Positions 42,043-52,140 of a DNA stretch of 64,000 nt are shown here, piece after piece. The position numbers and the translations under genes were made by a program. The stretch spans positions 145,868 to 209,867 of the forward strand of contig NZ_JAJQJX010000002.1 of the NCBI RefSeq assembly GCF_022828375.1. The letters are read 5' to 3'. The notes below the pieces were generated by a model, which was given only the letters and a program-made list of their open reading frames with translations, made no database searches and was not told where the DNA came from. Source of the stretch: Candidatus Nanosynbacter sp. TM7-053. GTDB taxonomy: Bacteria > Patescibacteriota > Saccharimonadia > Saccharimonadales > Saccharimonadaceae. Position 1 is the stretch's first letter, and each line of letters begins with the position of its first letter.

Positions 42043-44556
42043 TCACAGTGTTGTTTGCAAAGCAGAGAGCACGTCCGCCTTATCTCGCTCAATCAACTCG
42101 ACGCGTGCTGATATTTCGGTAATTCCTAATTTTATCGTTCTGGCGAGGGCTGGAATGTCCATCATCGGCTCAAAGAATTGTCGGAAATCGTCAAGTTCAT
42201 TAGGCGTTAGTAACGCCGTAGCTGCATAGCGAATGAAGTCATCATAGCTTTTATCTTCGCCAAACGTACCTTCGACCCACGCCCAGTTCTCCTTTAGCCA
42301 ATTCCAAGCAATCTGGCGGCTTTCTCTGGTCCGAATTAAATACACGAACCAACGGCTGGCGTCTTGTGGGCGGATAATATTGGAATCTTTAATGTTGGCA
42401 AGGATTTTTTCTGCCGTTTCGGGGTTTTTGGTGGAAGTTAGTCCAATTGCAATATCATTCTGCAGGTCATTTGACGGCGTGTTTTTATATGTGGCAAAGA
42501 GATTTTCAATCATCTCTGGCGTCTCAAAATGCCTCACGTTTGCGCTGATAATTAAAGCTCGAATTTCTGTCGGCAAGTCTTCCAGTTTATTGTTGTCAAA
42601 TCGAGTTTTCGCCTCATTCAAAACTTCTTTATCTTCGCTATACATCATTAATCCCAGAGCCGTGGTGCGTCGTTCGCGGTCGTCGTCTGATTCGCCAGCT
42701 TTTTCATCCCAACCTAATTCCTCGAATGTGGCGCGTGCAAATTCTCCAGAAATTTTCTTTAATGAATCTCGGGCAGTGTCATTGTCATCTACGAACTTCC
42801 GCAGCTCCGACAATGCACTGGCTGCCATGCCGAATACTTTTTCGTTGGTTTCGGTTTTTAGCGACAATGCTAATGGAAGTAGTGACGCCGAGTTTTCAAA
42901 TCCAGCGCGGGCAAGTATTGTCGCGTCCTGTAAGATACAAATCTTATCCAGGGTCGGCAATTTCGTAATGTTTTTCAATAAATATTCGCGAGTGGATTCG
43001 TCATATTTGGCGACGAAGTGGGCGCTTAAGCCGCAGTTTAATTGCAATGGCTTTTCAATGGAAACGGTGACTTCTTTTTGATCCAAGATTTTTACGTCAA
43101 GCGGTTGGTTTGCGAATAATGGAATCGGCCATAACGCGTCGGATAGTTGGTGTTCGCCGATGAAGAATCGTTCCTGACTTAAAGTCGCCGCGTCGTGACT
43201 GTTTGAAACTGATACGACAGGAAGGCCGGGTTGGGAAATCCAAGTGTTCATTAGATTGACGATTGGCTGACCGCTCGCTGACTCCAATTCTTGCCATAAA
43301 TCATTTCCGACGGTGTTTTTATACGCGAATTTTTCAAAATATGATTTAAGTCCAGCGCGAAACGCCTCTTCGCCGATAAGCTTCCTTACCATAACAAGCA
43401 GCCGTCCACCCTTGGCATAGACGATTGCTGGGTCGAACAAAGTGCTGATTTCGTCTGGATGATTGACGTCGGCTTGAACGGATTGAACGCCGTCCAAACT
43501 GTCGCGTCTGAGCGCGGCTGTTACTTCATTCGTGGCAAAATCTTCCCACATATGCCAATTCGGCTGGAGCGCGTCAATTGCTACATATTCCATCATATTG
43601 GCGAAGCTTTCGTTGAGCCACAAGTCGTTCCACCACTGCATGGTAACTAAATTGCCGAACCATTGATGGCTGAGCTCGTGTGCGATAACCGTGGCAATGA
43701 AACGCCTGGATGATTCTGGGGTCAATTCTGGGTCCGCAAGCAAACAGCTTTCGCGGTAAGTAATTAATCCCCAGTTTTCCATGGCACCAGAGGAGAAGTC
43801 GGGAAGAGCGACGTGGTCAGATTTTGGCAATGGATATTTGACGCCGAAATATTCATCATAAAAATCAATTGAACGAGTGGCGATATCTAACGCAAAATCT
43901 AATGTATTTTCATTCTGAGCTGGCGTTGCCCAGACGTTGACCTCAACGCCGGATTTGGTGTGAGCGGATTTTTTGTGCAATTCACCGATAACGAAAGCCA
44001 GAAGATAACTGCTCATCCGCGGTGTTTTTTCAAATGTCGTCGTGAGAGAATCGCCATTTTCTTTCTGGAATTTTACGGGCATATTTCCCAAAACTGTTAT
44101 TCCTGTTCGGGTGACCAGTGTCAAATCGTATTCGGCTTTGGCAGCTGGTTCGTCAACGCAAGGGAAAACTTCGCGGGCGTGATGTGATTCAAATTGAGTT
44201 GCAAAAAGCTGTTTTTTAACGCCGTCGTGGGTGAAGTAGCAAGGATATAATCCGTGCATCGCGTCGGTGATGGTTCCGGAAAAATTGATGTGAATTGTGT
44301 GATTTCCGTTTTCAAGGTTCGGCTGGGATAATCTCAATTCATCAAACTCGCCGAATGAGACGTCGGCGGGCTGATTGTCGATTGTGGCTGATTGAATTAT
44401 CAGACCTTTGGAATGTAGCGAAATTGATTCGCTGGTGGAATCGCCAGAAATGATAACTGTGCCAGAAAATTCTTTTTCCTCGGCGCGTGTTAAATCGAGA
44501 GTTAGGTTGTAATGATTTGGTGTGAATGTGTCAAGTAAGCGTGGAACTTTAGTCAT
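42043..44556 (-). CDS. pepN: M1-family aminopeptidase (PepN-like)
   Basis: 837 aa. The exopeptidase motif GAMENWG and zinc site HELSHQWFGNLVTMQWWNDLWLNESFA (HExxH...E) are intact, followed by an ERAP1-like helical C-terminal domain. It removes N-terminal residues from peptides, probably to use imported host peptides. No signal peptide is present. Start ATG 44556: TATAAT (44563-44568 on the minus strand) ends exactly 6 nt upstream (leaderless), overlapping the -10 of the divergent nuclease gene. Confidence 0.95.
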   Translation of the reverse strand: MTKVPRLLDTFTPNHYNLTLDLTRAEEKEFSGTVIISGDSTSESISLHSKGLIIQSATIDNQPADVSFGEFDELRLSQPNLENGNHTIHINFSGTITDAMHGLYPCYFTHDGVKKQLFATQFESHHAREVFPCVDEPAAKAEYDLTLVTRTGITVLGNMPVKFQKENGDSLTTTFEKTPRMSSYLLAFVIGELHKKSAHTKSGVEVNVWATPAQNENTLDFALDIATRSIDFYDEYFGVKYPLPKSDHVALPDFSSGAMENWGLITYRESCLLADPELTPESSRRFIATVIAHELSHQWFGNLVTMQWWNDLWLNESFANMMEYVAIDALQPNWHMWEDFATNEVTAALRRDSLDGVQSVQADVNHPDEISTLFDPAIVYAKGGRLLVMVRKLIGEEAFRAGLKSYFEKFAYKNTVGNDLWQELESASGQPIVNLMNTWISQPGLPVVSVSNSHDAATLSQERFFIGEHQLSDALWPIPLFANQPLDVKILDQKEVTVSIEKPLQLNCGLSAHFVAKYDESTREYLLKNITKLPTLDKICILQDATILARAGFENSASLLPLALSLKTETNEKVFGMAASALSELRKFVDDNDTARDSLKKISGEFARATFEELGWDEKAGESDDDRERRTTALGLMMYSEDKEVLNEAKTRFDNNKLEDLPTEIRALIISANVRHFETPEMIENLFATYKNTPSNDLQNDIAIGLTSTKNPETAEKILANIKDSNIIRPQDASRWFVYLIRTRESRQIAWNWLKENWAWVEGTFGEDKSYDDFIRYAATALLTPNELDDFRQFFEPMMDIPALARTIKLGITEISARVELIERDKADVLSALQTTL

Positions 44557-44576
44557 AGTTTAATTATAATACAGTC
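44557..44576. promoter_or_regulatory. 20-bp bidirectional leaderless promoter
   Basis: The whole gap between pepN and the HNH nuclease gene is 20 bp: the palindrome ATTATAAT with 6 nt to each start codon. It holds a minus-strand TATAAT (44563-44568) and a plus-strand TATAAT (44565-44570) that share 4 bp. Each box is exactly 6 nt from its ATG, so transcription in both directions should begin at the start codons. Confidence 0.75.
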
Positions 44577-45269
44577 ATGAGGGTGAATAAAATACGACGT
44601 CGGCAAGTGGTGATTGCGCTGGTAATTCTGGTGGCTGGCGTGGCGGTTTGGGCTTCGCGAATTTCACAACCCGAACCTCAGACAATTCAAACTTCAACAC
44701 AACGAGAATTATTTGGTAATTCGAACGCCAAATCGGAATTGGAAAAGATAGAAGTCAAAGGACGTGCGCCAAAGACTGGTTATTCCAGAAAGCAATTCGG
44801 CAACGGCTGGGGTAAAATTAACGGCTGCTCTGTGCGGGAAGTGATTCTGGCGCGAGACTTGACGGATGAGAAAATTGATGAAAAATGTCGAGTTTTGTCG
44901 GGTGTGCTGAATGATCCGTACACTGGTCAAACAATCCAATTTCAGCGCGGCGAAAAAACCAGTTCTAAGGTCCAGATTGATCATGTCGTGGCTTTGAGCG
45001 ATGCTTGGCAAAAGGGCGCGCAGCAAATTTCTCCAGAAGAACGAGAGAAATTGGCGAACGATCCGTTAAATCTGTTGGCGGTTGACGGTCCAGCGAATCA
45101 AGCCAAAGGTGACGGCGATGCGGCGACTTGGCTACCGAGCAATAAGCCGTTTCGTTGTCAGTATGTAGCGCGCCAGATAGCAATAAAGCGACGATATCGC
45201 TTGTGGGTGACTGAGGCTGAAAAAAGCGCGATGTCGGGAATCCTAGAAAAGTGTATTGAAGTAAATTGA
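44577..45269 (+). CDS. Secreted/anchored HNH endonuclease (DUF1524-like)
   Basis: 230 aa. An N-terminal membrane helix or uncleaved signal (~10-28), then a nuclease domain with IDHVVALSDAWQKGA (catalytic D-H), NDPLNLLAVDGPANQAKGDGDAATWLP (conserved N residues and the K of the HNH/beta-beta-alpha-metal fold) and a C-terminal CQYVARQIAIKRRY. This is the GmrSD C-terminal/DUF1524 type common in secreted Actinobacterial nucleases. It likely degrades external DNA or RNA to feed nucleotide salvage. Leaderless, divergent from pepN. Confidence 0.88.
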   Translation: MRVNKIRRRQVVIALVILVAGVAVWASRISQPEPQTIQTSTQRELFGNSNAKSELEKIEVKGRAPKTGYSRKQFGNGWGKINGCSVREVILARDLTDEKIDEKCRVLSGVLNDPYTGQTIQFQRGEKTSSKVQIDHVVALSDAWQKGAQQISPEEREKLANDPLNLLAVDGPANQAKGDGDAATWLPSNKPFRCQYVARQIAIKRRYRLWVTEAEKSAMSGILEKCIEVN

Positions 45270-45302
45270 CAAAATGAAAAATTTTTAATACAATGAGAAA
45301 GT

Positions 45303-45335
45303 ACTCATCCGGCCGGCAGGTCGGAGTTTTTCGTT
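45303..45335 (+). terminator. Rho-independent terminator
   Basis: ACTC and CGGCC pair with GGTCG and GAGT (an AT bulge, GGCA loop), followed by five T. It ends the nuclease transcript and precedes the nusA promoter (TATAAT 45361-45366). Confidence 0.75.
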
Positions 45336-45385
45336 TATGGAAGTTTGAGACGGAAAAAGATATAATTAATAAGAAGGAGAATGTA

Positions 45386-46507
45386 ATGGAAGACTTGAAT
45401 ATTAAGCAGTTGACGTTGGCAGTGCGTACGATTGCTGAGGAAAAAAACTTGCCAGAAGAAACAGTTTTGAGCGTGATTGAACAGGCGATTGCGGCGGCTT
45501 GGCGTCGTGATAACGGCACACGTGACCAATTGGTTCGTGCAAGCTTGAATATCAATAACGGTACGGCCGTCGTGTCGGTTGTTAAAACTGTTGTTGAAGA
45601 AGTTGAGAATGACGCCAATCAAATCGACCTAGAGGAAGCTAAGGAGATAGATCCTGCGGCTGAGCTTGGCGGTGAAGTTGTGATGGAAACTCATAATGTG
45701 ACGACTTTTGGTCGAGTTGCGGCTCAGACTGCTAAGCAAGTGATTTTGCAGCGTTTGCGCGAAGCTGAGCGTGAAGTTGTTTTGGCGGAATTTGAAGATA
45801 AAATCGGTACGGTTGTTATCGGTACAGTTCAGCGAGTTGAGCCACGCGTTGTGCGAATTGAGCTTGGCAAGGCTGTCGGAATTATGCCTCAGAGTGAGCA
45901 GATTCCTGGCGAGTATTACGGCGTTGGTCGTCGAATTAAGGTTTATATTAAGGATATTGAGCGCGAAGGTCGCGGTCCGCAATTAATTCTTAGCCGCGGC
46001 AACGAAGAGTTTGTGCGATTCTTGTTCAATCAAGAAGTCCCAGAGATGGAAACTGGTGCAGTTGAGATTAAGGCGATTGCTCGCGAAGCTGGTCGCCGAA
46101 CCAAATTGGCGGTTTCTTCGGCGCTACCTGGCGTTGATCCAGTTGGTACGTTTGTTGGTGGTCACGGCGCCCGCGTTCAGGCTGTGATGAATGAAATTGG
46201 CGAGCAGGAAAAAATTGACATTATTCCATATGAGGAAGATGCGGCTGGATTTATTGCCAATGCGATGAGCCCAGCAGAGGTTTTGAGTGTGACTGTCAAT
46301 GAAGACGAGAAGCGTGCGACGGTTTATGTTAGCGAAGATCAGCAATCAATAGCAATTGGTCGCGCTGGACAGAATGTTCGCTTGGCAAGTCGATTGACTG
46401 GCTATGAGTTAGATATCGAAGCAAAAGCTCCTGTTAAGACAGAACCAAAACCTCGAAAGAATATTGAGGATAGCTTGATGAGCGTAGTTGAGGAGGTGGC
46501 AGAATAA
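45386..46507 (+). CDS. nusA: Transcription termination/antitermination factor NusA
   Basis: 373 aa from ATG 45386, chosen because AAGGAG lies 7 nt upstream and the NusA N-terminal domain begins there (MEDLNIKQLTLAVRTIAEEK). S1 domain (~130-200), KH1/KH2 (GVDPVGTFVGGHGARVQAVMNEI; IAIGRAGQNVRLASRLTGYELDI). There are no C-terminal acidic repeats. It modulates RNA polymerase pausing. TATAAT 45361-45366 gives a short leader. It stands at the head of the clpC cluster; GGAGGTGG near its end is not a start site. Confidence 0.95.
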   Translation: MEDLNIKQLTLAVRTIAEEKNLPEETVLSVIEQAIAAAWRRDNGTRDQLVRASLNINNGTAVVSVVKTVVEEVENDANQIDLEEAKEIDPAAELGGEVVMETHNVTTFGRVAAQTAKQVILQRLREAEREVVLAEFEDKIGTVVIGTVQRVEPRVVRIELGKAVGIMPQSEQIPGEYYGVGRRIKVYIKDIEREGRGPQLILSRGNEEFVRFLFNQEVPEMETGAVEIKAIAREAGRRTKLAVSSALPGVDPVGTFVGGHGARVQAVMNEIGEQEKIDIIPYEEDAAGFIANAMSPAEVLSVTVNEDEKRATVYVSEDQQSIAIGRAGQNVRLASRLTGYELDIEAKAPVKTEPKPRKNIEDSLMSVVEEVAE

Positions 46508-46547
46508 GCTGCCTTCTGTAAATCGCCGAAAACGAAAGGAGGGCGAT

Positions 46548-49004
46548 ATGTCAGAAGATTTTTCTGAATTAGAACCTCGGCTGACGGAAACGGCTCGGGC
46601 CAGTTTGGGGCGGGCTGGTTTTCTGGCGCATAATGAGGGGAGTGAATATGTCGGCACGGAGCATATTTTGCTTGGTGTGTTGGCGCAAAATTCGTCGCTA
46701 GGCGCAAAGATTTTGGCTGAAAACGGCGTAACTTTGGATCGTGCGGAAATGGCGTTGAACCTGACCGCAAAGCCGCTGGTGATTACTATTGTAAGTAAGG
46801 GTTTGAGCGCCGAAGTTGTTGAATTGATAAGAATTGCTTGGCAATTGGCGGTTGAATTTGGGCAGGAAAAAATTGGCACAGAACACATTGTTTATGGAAT
46901 GCTGCAGCAGCACGAGGCGCGAGCGACTAAATTGCTGCGGGATATGAACGTTGACATTGACAATCTGCGCGGAAGTTTGGAAGATGTGTTTGATAAACAG
47001 CAGTTTGAATCTCTGCAGAGTGAGCACGGTACGGCAAGTAAAAATTCTGGCGATTTGCGAGTTTTGGAGAAATTCGGTGTCGATTTGACGCGGCGTGCTA
47101 GCGAAGGATTTTTGGATCCGGTGATTGGTCGAGCGTCGGAAATTCAGCGAATGATCACGATTTTAGGTCGGCGAAGTAAGAATAATCCAGCGCTAATTGG
47201 CGAACCTGGCGTCGGTAAAACTGCGGTAGTTGAAGGATTGGCGCAAAGGATTGCTGGTAATAAAGTTCCCGAATTTTTGAAGGGTAAGCGACTTTTTCAA
47301 TTGGATTTGACGGCGATGATTGCTGGGACGAAATATCGCGGGCAATTTGAGGAGCGATTGCAAAAAGTTCTGGCGGTCGCCAAAAAACATCAAGAAGTTA
47401 TTTTGTTTATTGACGAGTTGCATCTGTTGGTTGGCGCTGGTTCGGCTGAAGGCTCGATGGACGCGGCGAATGTATTGAAGCCAGCGTTGTCGCGAGGCGA
47501 GGTGCGATTAATTGGCGCGACGACGTTTGATGAATATCGAAAACATATCGAAAAAGATGCTGCGTTGTCACGGCGCTTCCAGTCGGTGACGATCAATGAG
47601 CCATCGCCAGAAGAGGCGGTGGAGATGATGCGCGGTTTGAGAGGAAAATTAGCTAAGCATCATCAAGTTCAAATTCCTGACGAAATGCTGACTGAGGCGG
47701 TGGATTTGAGCCAGCGTTACGTAACGGAGCGATTTTTGCCAGATAAAGCGATCGACGTGATTGACGAGGCGGCGAGTTTGTTGAAGTCTAGCTCGCCAAT
47801 AAAATTGTCGCGTAAGGATAAATTGGCTCGCCAAATTAAGCGATTGGCTGGAAAAATTGATGCCGCGGTCGAAGCTGAGGATTATGAAAAAGCCGCAGAA
47901 TTTAAGATGCAAATGAGACAATTGGAATTGCAAGCCGAAGCACTGAAAGATGAAGCCAGTGATGAGCCGGTATTGACCGATGAATATTTGCGTCGAGCGG
48001 TTTCGGCGATGACGAATATTCCGATTGACAGATTATCGTTGAATCAGATGAAAGATTTGATTCGCCTGGAAAAACGACTGAGCCAGAGCGTTCTTGGGCA
48101 GAATGAAGCAATTGAGCAACTGGCGCGCGCGATTCGCCGCAATAAAGCTGGACTAAATCGTCAGAGTGGGCCGCTTGGGTCGTTTATCTTTCTGGGTCCG
48201 ACTGGAGTTGGTAAGACGGAATTGGCGCGAGTTCTGGCGCGGGAAGTTTTTGGCGGCGATGATAGTTTGATTAAAATTGACATGAGCGAGTTTTCCGAGC
48301 GTCACACGGCTAGTCGTCTTGTCGGTGCGCCGGCTGGTTATGTTGGCTATGAAGATGGCGGGAAATTGACGGATAAAGTTCGTCGTCGACCGTATAGCGT
48401 GGTGTTGTTCGATGAAATTGAAAAGGCGCATCCTGACGTTCTGAATTTGCTTTTGCAAATTCTGGAGGACGGCAAGTTGAGCGATTCTCACGGACGAACG
48501 GTGAGTTTTCGGCAGACGATTGTCATATTGACGAGCAACGTCGGCGCCGAGCAAATGATTCAGGATTCGGAGCTGGGATTTGGCGCGCCTGGGCAGAAAA
48601 AGTTGGCTAGCGAAAATCGTCACGAGAAAAATTCGCGTGCCGCTCTGCGTGAGCTTGAGGAATTTTTGCGTCCAGAATTGATTGGTCGATTTGATAACGT
48701 GATTACATTTAAGCCACTCTCTCGTTCGATCGTGCGAAAGATTTTTGACAATCTCGCGTCTGATTTGATCAAGGCTGTCGCTCAACATGGAATGAAGCTT
48801 GATATTACTTCTTCGGCGAAGCGTTGGTTGATTGATCGGGGATTTGACGAGCAGCGCGGCGTGCGAGTTTTAAGACGAACAATTCAGTCGGAGCTGGCGG
48901 ATCCGCTGAGCGATGTTTTATTGTCCAATAAAGCAAAACCTGGCGACACGCTGGAGGCTAAAATTGATAATGATAAGGTGGTGATTAATGTCAATCGTGC
49001 GTAA
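46548..49004 (+). CDS. clpC: AAA+ unfoldase ClpC (ClpA/B family)
   Basis: 818 aa from ATG 46548 (AAAGGAGG 6 nt upstream; longer in-frame starts overlap nusA). N-terminal Clp repeats ([25 protein letters not shown]), AAA1 Walker [14 protein letters not shown] and Walker B LFIDELH, a UVR-type middle segment ([16 protein letters not shown]), AAA2 Walker [13 protein letters not shown] and [11 protein letters not shown]. It unfolds proteins for ClpP; no clpP is in the window. It overlaps the next gene by 17 bp. Confidence 0.95.
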   Translation: MSEDFSELEPRLTETARASLGRAGFLAHNEGSEYVGTEHILLGVLAQNSSLGAKILAENGVTLDRAEMALNLTAKPLVITIVSKGLSAEVVELIRIAWQLAVEFGQEKIGTEHIVYGMLQQHEARATKLLRDMNVDIDNLRGSLEDVFDKQQFESLQSEHGTASKNSGDLRVLEKFGVDLTRRASEGFLDPVIGRASEIQRMITILGRRSKNNPALIGEPGVGKTAVVEGLAQRIAGNKVPEFLKGKRLFQLDLTAMIAGTKYRGQFEERLQKVLAVAKKHQEVILFIDELHLLVGAGSAEGSMDAANVLKPALSRGEVRLIGATTFDEYRKHIEKDAALSRRFQSVTINEPSPEEAVEMMRGLRGKLAKHHQVQIPDEMLTEAVDLSQRYVTERFLPDKAIDVIDEAASLLKSSSPIKLSRKDKLARQIKRLAGKIDAAVEAEDYEKAAEFKMQMRQLELQAEALKDEASDEPVLTDEYLRRAVSAMTNIPIDRLSLNQMKDLIRLEKRLSQSVLGQNEAIEQLARAIRRNKAGLNRQSGPLGSFIFLGPTGVGKTELARVLAREVFGGDDSLIKIDMSEFSERHTASRLVGAPAGYVGYEDGGKLTDKVRRRPYSVVLFDEIEKAHPDVLNLLLQILEDGKLSDSHGRTVSFRQTIVILTSNVGAEQMIQDSELGFGAPGQKKLASENRHEKNSRAALRELEEFLRPELIGRFDNVITFKPLSRSIVRKIFDNLASDLIKAVAQHGMKLDITSSAKRWLIDRGFDEQRGVRVLRRTIQSELADPLSDVLLSNKAKPGDTLEAKIDNDKVVINVNRA

Positions 49005-49968
49005 AATATTCAGTGTCCTCACGCCGATAATTATACTTTCTGTTGCGATTTTTATGATGATGAATCGTCAGCAAATTATTGACGAGATTACGCTGTGGCA
49101 ATATAAGCCGAGTGCGGAAATTGTCGCTATTGCTGATCGCGTAAAGATGTCGGATATTGGCAGAAAAATGTTCTATGTTTCTAATCCGCAGATTAAATCT
49201 GCAAATGAGTTTAACGAAGATTGTCGCCGTGTGGAAAAGGGAAATGCGATTTTGGGTTGTTATAATCCGTCATCTAGGGATATTTATATTTATAACGTGA
49301 CCAATTCTGAGCTTGATGGCGTGAAAGAAGTGACGGCAGCACATGAGATGTTGCACGCTGCTTGGGAAAGGTTGAGTGCATCGGAAAAATCTCATTTGAG
49401 CGAGCTTTTGGAGCAGGCTTATAATAATGTGAAAAATAAGAAATTGTCCGAGCGGATGGAGTATTATGATCGTGCGCAACCCGGAACAAGAGCTAACGAG
49501 CTGCACTCAATTTTAGGGACGGAATTTGCCAATTTGGGCGATGAGCTGGAAGAATATTATCGACGATATTTTACTGATAGATCCGAAGTCGTGAAATTGC
49601 ACGCGCAATATCAAGAAAAATTTGAGTCCAGAGAAAATGAAGCGCAGAAATTGAGCGAGTCGTTGAAGGTTCGAAAGGAAAAATTGAACAGAGAATTATC
49701 ACAGTATTCGACTGATTTGGCGGATTATAATAGTCGCGTGGCGGACTTTAATCGGCGAGCGGGCATTAGTGGCGGATTCTTGTCGCAGAGTGATTTTTAT
49801 AGTCAACGCCAAGCTCTGAAGGCGGAACTCTCGGAGTTGAACGAAAGGCGTGTCAATTTGAATTCTGAGATCAATTCTTACAATTCCGATGTTTTGCGGC
49901 TCAGGGAATTGGGTGTGCAAATTGATGAATTGAATAAAAGTTTGGATAGTTTGGAGGGGGCGAAATAA
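48988..49968 (+). CDS. Membrane-anchored zinc metallopeptidase-like protein with coiled coil
   Basis: 326 aa. A membrane helix (residues ~8-24), then a domain with AAHEMLHAAWERL, a zincin HExxH motif (H-E-M-L-H) near residue 117, two Cys (EDCRRVE; LGCYN), and a C-terminal ~150-residue coiled coil (ESRENEAQKLSESLKVRKEKLNREL in part). No known family was recognised. It starts inside clpC and abuts radA, so it belongs to the protein-quality-control/repair operon. It is perhaps an envelope protease or a peptidoglycan-associated protein. The third zinc ligand is not certain. Confidence 0.75.
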   Translation: MSIVRKIFSVLTPIIILSVAIFMMMNRQQIIDEITLWQYKPSAEIVAIADRVKMSDIGRKMFYVSNPQIKSANEFNEDCRRVEKGNAILGCYNPSSRDIYIYNVTNSELDGVKEVTAAHEMLHAAWERLSASEKSHLSELLEQAYNNVKNKKLSERMEYYDRAQPGTRANELHSILGTEFANLGDELEEYYRRYFTDRSEVVKLHAQYQEKFESRENEAQKLSESLKVRKEKLNRELSQYSTDLADYNSRVADFNRRAGISGGFLSQSDFYSQRQALKAELSELNERRVNLNSEINSYNSDVLRLRELGVQIDELNKSLDSLEGAK

Positions 49969-51317
49969 TGGCGAAAGCTAGAAGTCAATTTGTTTGTCAG
50001 CAGTGCGGAGCTAGATTTTCAAAGTGGGCTGGCAGGTGTGAAAATTGCGGGGAATGGAATTCGCTAGTCGAGCAGGTCGTTTCTTCTGGCGGGTCATCCG
50101 TTGTTGACAAATCAGCTGGGCGCGGCAAAGCCTTGAAAACGTCTAGCATTCGTGAAGCTGCCTCTGAGTCTGGGCTAGAAAGATTAAGCACGGGAATTGA
50201 CGATTTGGACACTGTTTTGGGTGGTGGTTTTCTGGTTGGCGGCGTGGTGCTGGTAGCGGGTCAGCCAGGAATTGGGAAAAGTACATTGCTCGCGCAAGTT
50301 GCGGCACATATCGCCAAGACAAAATCGGTGTTATATGTAAGCGGCGAGGAGTCGGTTTCTCAAGTGAAGCTTCGTGCGGAGCGTTTGGGTGCGGCTGATT
50401 CGGAAAAAATGCAGCTGGCGTCCAGTAATAGCGCGGAAGATATTGCGGCGTCAATTCAGCAAGGCGGATACGATCTGGCGATTGTCGATTCGGTTCAGAC
50501 AATTTCTCTTAGCGAGATTTCCTCGGCTCCGGGGTCGGTTAGTCAGATTACCAACTCGTCAAATGTAATTATTCGTGCCGCCAAAGCTTCGGGCACGGCG
50601 GTGATTTTGGTTGGTCACGTTACTAAAGAGGGTTCGATTGCTGGTCCGAAGATATTGGAACATTTGGTGGACGTTGTACTGAATTTTGAGGGCGATCGAT
50701 ATGGCGGTTTTCGAGTCGTTCGTGCGCAGAAGAATCGATATGGTTCGACTAACGAAGCGGCTATTTTTGAGATGGACGAGCAGGGATTAAGAATCGTGAA
50801 GAATCCGTCGGCGGAACTCCTGGCGGAGCGTCAGAATCTGGATGGGTCAATTGTGCTGGCGACCATGGAAGGCGCACGTCCGCTTTTGGTGGAAATTCAG
50901 GCGCTAGTTAATCCGACGAATTTTGGCTATCCTAAGCGCACGGCGAGTGGTTTTGATTTGAATCGATTGAATCTGTTGGTGGCGGTTCTGGAGAAGCGAA
51001 CAAAGTTGAAATTGGCGGACAAAGATATTTATGTCAATGTGGTTGGTGGTCTGAAACTAAATGATCCAGCTGCTGATTTGGCTGTGGCGATGGCGATTGC
51101 TAGCGCTAGCGCTGGGCGAAGTCTGGATGAAGGCGCCGTAGTGTTTGGCGAGATTGGTTTGGGTGGCGAGGTTCGCTCGGCGACGAATTGGCAAGCTCGA
51201 ATTAAAGAGGCGAAGAAGCTGGGCTTCACTTATGCGATTGCGCCAAAAGTTCATAAAGATAAATTTATAAAAGGCGTCAGTGATATGCGACAGGCGCTAA
51301 TTGACTATTTACAATAG
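49968..51317 (+). CDS. radA: DNA repair protein RadA
   Basis: 449 aa. A C4 zinc finger (CQQCGARFSKWAGRCENCGEW), RecA-like core with Walker A GQPGIGKST, the RadA signature KNRYGSTNE, and a Lon-protease-like C-terminal domain (VNVVGGLKLNDPAADLAVAMAIASA, FGEIGLGGEVR). It drives branch migration in recombination. Its position behind clpC and ahead of the PIN-TRAM gene mirrors the clpC-radA-disA-yacL order of Bacillus, with disA missing. Confidence 0.97.
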   Translation: MAKARSQFVCQQCGARFSKWAGRCENCGEWNSLVEQVVSSGGSSVVDKSAGRGKALKTSSIREAASESGLERLSTGIDDLDTVLGGGFLVGGVVLVAGQPGIGKSTLLAQVAAHIAKTKSVLYVSGEESVSQVKLRAERLGAADSEKMQLASSNSAEDIAASIQQGGYDLAIVDSVQTISLSEISSAPGSVSQITNSSNVIIRAAKASGTAVILVGHVTKEGSIAGPKILEHLVDVVLNFEGDRYGGFRVVRAQKNRYGSTNEAAIFEMDEQGLRIVKNPSAELLAERQNLDGSIVLATMEGARPLLVEIQALVNPTNFGYPKRTASGFDLNRLNLLVAVLEKRTKLKLADKDIYVNVVGGLKLNDPAADLAVAMAIASASAGRSLDEGAVVFGEIGLGGEVRSATNWQARIKEAKKLGFTYAIAPKVHKDKFIKGVSDMRQALIDYLQ

Positions 51318-51328
51318 AAAGGGAAAAA

Positions 51329-52135
51329 ATGAAAGATTTTTACGGATTGATAATAATTACGATGCTACTTGGCTTGGCGGCTGAGGTTTATTTCTTGGCG
51401 AAACCGCGACGAAATTCATCTGTGGGCGCGGCGCCGATTTTGGTCGACACGTCAGTACTCATGGATGGGCGAGTGACTGAGCTAGCGAAGACTGGATTTC
51501 TGCTGGGAAAAATTATTGTGCCGAGGAGTGTATTGACAGAATTGCAATTATTAGCCGACGGCGCAGACCACGACAAGCGTGAAAGGGCGCGATTCGGCAT
51601 GGATGTCGTGAAGGAGCTCAAGGATATTTTGAAGTCTTCTTTTGAGCTATATGACGATAATATTCGCGTGCCTGAAGGTGTGGATTCGCGCTTACTGAAA
51701 TTGGCGAAGGAGATGGATGCGGCAGTATTGACGCTTGATTATAATTTGAATAAGGTGGCACAAGTTGACGGCGTTAAGGTTTTGAATATCAATGAGCTGG
51801 CGAAAAGTTTGAGGATGAGTTATTTACCTGGTGACGAGCTGGATTTGGAGCTGTCGCAAAAGGGGCAAGATTCTCATCAGGCAGTTGGCTATTTGAAAGA
51901 TGGAACGATGGTGGTTGTTGAGAACGCCAAGCGCTACATTGGGCAAACGAAGAAGATTGAGATCATCCGAAGCTTGCAGACCGACGCTGGAAAAATGATG
52001 TTTGCGAAGCTTGTGGTTGAACAGAAAAAACCTGTAAAGCAGAAGACCAGCGTCCCTAAAAAGCGCACAAACGGTCGCTCAAAAACATCAGCTCAACACG
52101 AGGCTGAGCTGATTAATTTAGTAAATAAACAATAG
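51329..52135 (+). CDS. PIN-TRAM domain protein (YacL family)
   Basis: 268 aa. An N-terminal membrane helix (~3-25) is followed by a PIN nuclease domain (ILVDTSVLMDGRVTELAKTGFL, SRLLKLAKEMDAAVLTLDYNLNKVA with the conserved Asp residues) and a TRAM RNA-binding domain (VGYLKDGTMVVVENAKRYIGQTKKIEII). A Lys-rich tail follows. It is a YacL-like membrane RNase. A 9-bp inverted repeat (ATCAGCTCA/TGAGCTGAT, 52087-52113) in the last codons may act as the operon terminator. Convergent with the PBP gene, 5 bp apart. Confidence 0.92.
   Translation: MKDFYGLIIITMLLGLAAEVYFLAKPRRNSSVGAAPILVDTSVLMDGRVTELAKTGFLLGKIIVPRSVLTELQLLADGADHDKRERARFGMDVVKELKDILKSSFELYDDNIRVPEGVDSRLLKLAKEMDAAVLTLDYNLNKVAQVDGVKVLNINELAKSLRMSYLPGDELDLELSQKGQDSHQAVGYLKDGTMVVVENAKRYIGQTKKIEIIRSLQTDAGKMMFAKLVVEQKKPVKQKTSVPKKRTNGRSKTSAQHEAELINLVNKQ
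52087..52113 (+). terminator. Hairpin inside the end of the PIN-TRAM gene
   Basis: ATCAGCTCA and TGAGCTGAT form a perfect 9-bp stem with a 9-nt loop within the final codons, followed by TAATTTAG. Only 5 bp separate the two convergent genes, so a terminator here must overlap coding sequence. Confidence 0.5.
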
Positions 52136-52140
52136 TTTAT

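Noticed and set aside
42380..43081. 233-codon plus-strand frame inside pepN
   Set aside because: Shadow of pepN; Ser-rich low-complexity translation typical of an antisense frame.
48153..48788. 211-codon minus-strand frame inside clpC
   Set aside because: Shadow of the AAA2 domain of clpC; no start signals.
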